In this document: positions 59,172 to 64,000 of the stretch, in pieces
How positions within the stretch are numbered: position 1 is the stretch's first letter
Layout of the letters: every line of letters begins with the position of its first letter
DNA from: Physcomitrium patens
Lineage: Eukaryota > Streptophyta > Bryopsida > Funariales > Funariaceae
Direction of reading: 5' to 3'
Length of the DNA stretch: 64,000 nucleotides
Assembly: GCF_000002425.4 (NCBI RefSeq)
Contig: NC_037254.1
Coordinates: 3,003,797 to 3,067,796, forward strand
Notes under the pieces: model-generated
The model's input: the letters and a program-made list of their open reading frames with translations, nothing else
What the model was told of the DNA's origin: nothing
Database searches by the model: none
Translations under genes and position numbers: made by a program

Positions 59172-61843
59172 AGGATTTTGGAACAACTTAATCAAGCTAA
59201 GATCTATATCAAAATAGATGTCCTTGGAGCATATAATTTGGTATAAATTAAAGAAAGAGATGAATAGAAGATTATTTTGGACAAGATATGGACATTTTGA
59301 ATATAATGTCATGTCTTTTGGATTGGCAAATGCTCTAGCTATATTCTAACATTTAATGAATGATATTCTTCAAGAATTCTTAAACAAGTTTATTGTCTAT
59401 TATCTTGATGATATCTTAATCTACTCAAAGACTTTTGAAGAACATGAAGAACATGTAAGAATAGTCTTGCAAAAATTATAAGATATAAGATTATATACCA
59501 AATTAAAAAAATATATATTCTATTAGCAAAAAGTAGAATTTTTTTGATATATTATATCCAATAAAGGCTTGTTGATAGACTTAAAGAAAGTTTAAGCTGT
59601 AATAAAATACACAACTCTAAAGGCAATATGGGATATACAATATTTCTTTAAATTTTTTAACTTCTATTAGACATTTAGCAAGAATTACTTCTAATTTGTT
59701 GTTCTTCTCACTGAATTGACATCTAAAGATAAATTAGAATTGAGACTTTAAGAACAAAGGGCTTTTTAAGATTTAAAGGCAATTTTTATCATAGTTCTAA
59801 TTTTATTATATCCAGATATTATGAAGATCTTTTATTTAGAGACTAATACTTTTTACTTTGTATTAGAAGTTGTACTATCACAAATCAAAAAGAATAGGAA
59901 GCTCTACTTAATTGCATTCTATACTAGAAAGTTTTTAGTTATGGAGATCAATTATGAAATTCACAATAAAGAGCTTTGTGCAATTATAGACTCTTTTCAA
60001 AAATAGCATTAATTGTTGGAAGGTGCTACATATCATGTGATTATATATATAAATCAAAAAAATTTGGAATATTTCATGTCACATTGAATTTTGAATTGCC
60101 GCTAAGTTCATTGGAATATCTCATTATTTTGTTTTAATTTTATAATTAGATATAAATCAAGAAAGCAACAAAGATTATCAAATGCTTTATTAAAGAAATC
60201 ATATCTTCTTCCAAAGGTCCAAAAAGTAACATTTAATTAACAATATATTACTATTTTTAAGCCAAAATAATTTTATTTATATGCCACTTCTATGATTATA
60301 GCTAATGATTTAAGTTTTTTTGAACAAATTCATATAGTATCAACTAAGGACTCATTAATCCATAATATCAAGCAATGCCCTAACAAAGATAAGTTCAAAT
60401 TTATGGAAGATATTTTATGTTTTGAAGATTATTTATATATTCCAAAAAGATCAATGCAACTCTGTATTCTTTGATTTCGTCATGATTTTCTAATTATAAG
60501 ACATTTTAGATTTAACAAAATATTGAAGCTTATCTCTCAAGATTTTTGGTGGCTTCAAATATGGAAGATCATGGAAGACTTTGTCTTCTTGTGGGACATC
60601 TATTTGAGATCTAAAAATTCTCAACATCATCATTATGGACTTCTATAGCTACTTCCAATCCCAAAGCAACCATGGTCTTCAATATCAATGGATTTCATCA
60701 CCAATATGCCACCATTAGTTACATTTGATGATATCTATGTTGTTGTGGATCAACTTACAAAGATGGCACATTTTGTCCCATGTAAAAAAATAATTTCCAA
60801 AAAAAAAATGGCAAGGTTCTTTTTTGATAATATATATTAATATTATACCTTATCTAATGACATCATTTTTGATTGAGGACTTCAATTTATATCAAAGTTT
60901 TAAAAAACATTTTTTTAGATATTCAAGGTAGAAATTAAACTTTTTTGTACATTCTACCTTCAAACAGATGGTCAAATGAAACAAGTCAATGAAGTTTTGG
61001 AGCAGTATTTGGAATGTACCATCAACTGTCAATGAGATGATTGGACCTTATATTTATTTTTAGTAGAATTTCTTTATAGTAATACTCTTCATGCTTCAAC
61101 TCAGCAAATACCATTTTATTCCAATTATGATTATTATCCGAATCTTGATTTGTTGATTACATCAAAGGATGAAAATCCATGAGCTAAAGATCTTATAAAA
61201 CAATTGTTACAACTCCAAACAACTATAAAGTCCCATTTATAAGAAACTTAAGATTCTTACAAAGTATCTTCAAACGAATTTAAAAAAGAATTCCTCGCTT
61301 TTTAAATTACAGATAAAGTTTGGTTTCTTTGATAAAATATCAAAACCAATTGATCTTACAATAAGTTGGACTATCAAAAACTAGGGCTATTTTGTATTCA
61401 AAAGCAAATCAATCTAGTAGCTTATCTGTTGGAATTACTTGTATCTATGAAGGTACATCCAGACTTTTATGTTTTTTCTTCTTAGAAGCTTATTCAAAAT
61501 CAACTATTCCAAGAAGAATACAACCACTACTACTTTGCATTGAAATAGATAAACATATAGAATATGAGATAGAAAAGATCTTTGATTCTTAACAAAGAAG
61601 AAGCAAGTTGGAATATTTTATTCATTAGCACGGCTATGATATCAATGAATCTATGTGGAAACTAGCAAAAAATCTAAATAATGCACCGTAAAAGGTATAA
61701 GAATTTCATTGATGCTATCTTCAAAAACCTAAACTTATTTTAAGATGATTTTTCAATGAAGTTACTGCTAGGATATTATATATAATAAAAAAATCAAATG
61801 TGACACTGATACTCCTTATAGAATTTGGAATTAGAAAGAGAAA
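59172..61843 (+). pseudogene. Element D, RT to chromodomain
   Basis: RT resumes [35 protein letters not shown] at about 59398-59455. RNase H is at about 59800-60130 (YLETNTFYFVLEVVLSQ), integrase at about 60290-61330 (SLIHNIKQCP linker, MDFITNMPPLVTFDD core) and the chromodomain at about 61570-61700 (KLEYFIH-HGYDINESMWKLA). Stops throughout. A purine-rich AGAAAGAGAAA precedes the 3' LTR. Confidence 0.8.
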
Positions 61844-62094
61844 TGATATTACGGACATTTAGTAAGAATATTCTAAGAATATTCTATTAAATTCCAAAAG
61901 ATTTTAAAAAGATTCTTAAAAAGTTCTTAAAATATTCTAGCAAGTTTTAGAAAGTTCTAAGAGGATTAAAGAAGTTGCTTCAAAAGCTTTTTAAGATTAC
62001 TTCATCTTCAAGCAATAAAAGGACTTTTCGAGAAGCTTGTTAAGATTATTTCATCTTCAAGCAACATGGAAACTTCTTGAAAAGCTTTCTAATT

Positions 62095-62147
<53 letters not shown>

Positions 62148-62322
62148 ACAGTTAAGGTTGATGATATCCATAATCTTGACAATATACCTCTTGGAGTTCT
62201 AGCTCATCTTTCTTAGTGTTCATCTTGTACTCATTAAGTTTAATTAAGTTCTTATTAGTTTTTTTGTTGAAATTCTTTCATTCAATTTTTTGTTTGGTCT
62301 CTTGTATAGTGTATCTATGACA
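61844..62322 (+). repeat. 3' LTR of element D
   Basis: TGATATTACGG...CTATGACA. It is expanded by a (TA)n run at 62098-62144, where the TATA box normally lies. Keeps AATCTTGACAA downstream. Confidence 0.85.
62098..62144. repeat. (TA)n expansion at the LTR TATA box
   Basis: About 47 bases of TA at the position of the TATA box in D's 3' LTR. Confidence 0.85.
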
Positions 62323-63405
62323 ATTGTCTACCTCAAATATAGATGTGTATCAAAGATTCATCCAACAAATAAATTCCTAGTTCTTATCTACGTTTGAATA
62401 ATTTAAAACAAAAAATACATTACTTTTGTTGTATAAAAAAAATATTTTATGTTTTGTATAAATTTATGTTTTTTAGTAATTATAATATTATTTAATAATA
62501 ATATATTATCAAGAATATTATATTTTGTATCAAAAACTTTTGTACAATTTACAATGTCTTTTGTAAACTCTAAGAAATTTCATTATATTATTTAATATAA
62601 TTTTATGTATTTTATAAATTATAATCTATCATTAATTAATCCAAAAATTCTATCATATCCACAATTTATTAAAACAAAGTTTATTTGTCCAATAATTACC
62701 ATTTTCAGCACAAAATAATTTGTCATAAGTATGTTTATTATACTATTGAATGCTTTCAACTACTTAACAATGATATTAGACAATCCTTCATTGCTTTACC
62801 CTCTATGAAATTCAACTACATACTTTCCAAATCCTCAATTTTATAATCAAAAGTTGTAAACTAAACTATTAATTTTTTCCTTTTCTAAATACTTTTGAAC
62901 ACAAGCCATAGGGCACACACCATTAAGGCAAGTTGTTAAATTTCATGGTTTATCATTGACCATAAAGTGACGTAAAATAGCTAACATTTGAAAATCGATT
63001 GTTGCTAACTAGCAATATTTCATCGGCTGTCGAAAATTGAATTAGTCATGCAATAAAAAAACACATGAAGAACACATGAAGAATGTGTATCAGATAAGAA
63101 CCTGCCATGAAGCTTACATTACCATAATATCACTAAAGACAGTTGGTTTAAAAACAAATGAACCAACTATGTTTCTCTGGGAATGAGACAGAAGACTATT
63201 ATTAAAACAAAACTACATAATTTTAAAATTGTTTCGGAGCGGTAAAACTGAAGAGAGCAGAAACTCTCGAATACAGTTACTTCTAACTGAAGCCCTAACG
63301 ATGAGAATTGATGGCAATCAATTCAATAGCTAATCCATAGTATAACATCAAGCACAGTGAAATTGACAGTCAAGTGAATCAGTCACTTGTAGTTTCCTAA
63401 TCTAT
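62323..63405. other. Intergenic and 3' flank of REI1-like gene
   Basis: AT-rich to about 62950, then rising composition toward the gene, probably its 3' UTR on the minus strand. No other gene seen. Confidence 0.45.
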
Positions 63406-64000
63406 CTAATACTCGCAATTTCTAGGCAGATTTCGAATAACGTTGTTCTTGAGAGCAATTTTGGAACGGATGTATTCAGCCCTTTGAGAAGCCTTCCGCT
63501 GCTGCTCCTCAGGTTTGTTGCGAAGGCGCCACTGTTGTTCTTGGGTTGCCAATCCCATACTTCTGTATCTCGCAACAAGTGCATTAACCACAACGCCGTT
63601 ACGGTTATCTGAGGGAGCAGGTCTTTGCCGGAAGTAACGCGCCATATCCCTTGACCCAATTCTCTTGACAGTTCCCGCTTCATCACCAGAGCCCTTAATA
63701 ACAAGTTCATGACCTCCGGAAGCTAATGATACAGAAGACTTGAGACTATCCACGGAAACCAACTGGAAATCCTCCGGTGTTTTGTAACTAGAACTAAAAT
63801 CGTAATAATCCTCCAACTCCTCCTCGGCAATCCCTTCGCCATCGCCATAGCGCAGCTTACAGTGGCTCTTATTTATCATGTGCTTTCGGACTGCTTCCGC
63901 ACTGTGAAATTGTTTTCCTCGCTCGTCACAATAGAGGCACATATAACCTTTGGTAATTTTCAAACCTAGATAAGTCAACAAGCCTATGGGGTCTTTCAAA
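63406..64000 (-). CDS. REI1/ZNF622-like 60S biogenesis factor, C-terminal part
   Basis: An open frame of 197 codons running off the right edge, stop at 63406. It starts (partial) with DPIGLLTYLGLKITKGYMC, then a C2H2 finger (C-X2-C-X15-H-X5-H) in CLYCDERGKQFHSAEAVRKH plus MINKSH, then KLRYGDGE and YYDFSSSY. The tail has ELVIKGSGDEAGTVKRIGSRDMARYFRQ and MGLATQEQQ. This order matches the C-terminal half of the cytoplasmic Rei1/ZNF622 family, which helps recycle export factors from pre-60S ribosomal subunits. The N-terminal fingers lie outside the window. No intron in the visible part. Confidence 0.92.
   Translation of the reverse strand, partial: LKDPIGLLTYLGLKITKGYMCLYCDERGKQFHSAEAVRKHMINKSHCKLRYGDGEGIAEEELEDYYDFSSSYKTPEDFQLVSVDSLKSSVSLASGGHELVIKGSGDEAGTVKRIGSRDMARYFRQRPAPSDNRNGVVVNALVARYRSMGLATQEQQWRLRNKPEEQQRKASQRAEYIRSKIALKNNVIRNLPRNCEY

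Larger units (their letters stand above)
36400..62322 (+). mobile_element. Chromovirus D, the outer host of a nested cluster
   Basis: The 5' LTR (36400-36849) and 3' LTR (61844-62322) belong to the C family. Between them D is split in three: LTR, primer site and gag start (36400-37424), gag to RT start (51183-52773), RT to 3' LTR (59167-62322). Removing H and A leaves about 5.8 kb, matching element C (5.7 kb), and the frames join: gag across the H insertion and RT across the A insertion. All coding parts carry stops. No clear target duplication at the outer ends. Confidence 0.88.

Noticed and set aside
1..64000. tRNA, rRNA or small RNA genes
   Set aside because: I looked for cloverleaf-like A/B boxes and rRNA cores and saw none I could support by eye.

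Overview
The window looks like nuclear DNA of a land plant. Evidence: short spliced genes with GT/AG introns, a THO-complex gene of plant type, and Ty3/Gypsy chromoviruses plus Ty1/Copia debris in very AT-rich intergenic DNA. A bryophyte, probably a moss, is my best guess from the AT-rich repeats, short introns and element type. This is inference; no sequence here names the species.

Genes lie in small islands of moderate GC. (1) 1.9-4.4 kb, plus: a four-exon gene for an AGTRAP-like membrane protein. (2) 16.9-17.7 kb, minus: a candidate small spliced gene of unknown function. (3) 18.96-19.68 kb, plus: a three-exon small LysM protein. (4) 31.0-33.2 kb, minus: THOC1/HPR1 of the THO mRNA-export complex, with its first 536 codons in one exon. 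(5) 63.4-64.0 kb, minus: the C-terminal part of a REI1/ZNF622-type 60S ribosome biogenesis factor, cut by the window edge. The genes do not form a pathway.

Almost everything else is retrotransposon. Element B (minus, 7.85-14.22 kb) sits inside a decayed Copia element. Element C (plus, 22.02-27.72 kb) stands alone. The 36.4-62.3 kb stretch is one original insertion (D) that was later hit by H (37.4-51.2 kb) and A (52.8-59.2 kb). H was itself hit by F (40.6-46.5 kb) and by a 1.86 kb repeat-bearing insert. Target-site duplications and reading across the junctions support the order. All copies are chromoviruses (gag, protease, RT, RNase H, integrase, chromodomain). All are inactivated, A least.

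The most interesting result is shared by all six Gypsy copies. Two bases after the 5' LTR there is no tRNA-type TGG primer site. Instead there is an 11-base sequence complementary to the LTR's own predicted transcript start, 31-32 bases below a TATA box. This is the arrangement of self-priming Tf1/sushi-type elements. It coincides with a U3/R palindrome that is kept in families with otherwise different LTRs. Other signals are a 327-nt open frame of equal length after the chromodomain in A, B and H, pol in the -1 frame after a shared gag stop, and heat-shock-element arrays just upstream of the TATA box in the C and F LTRs.
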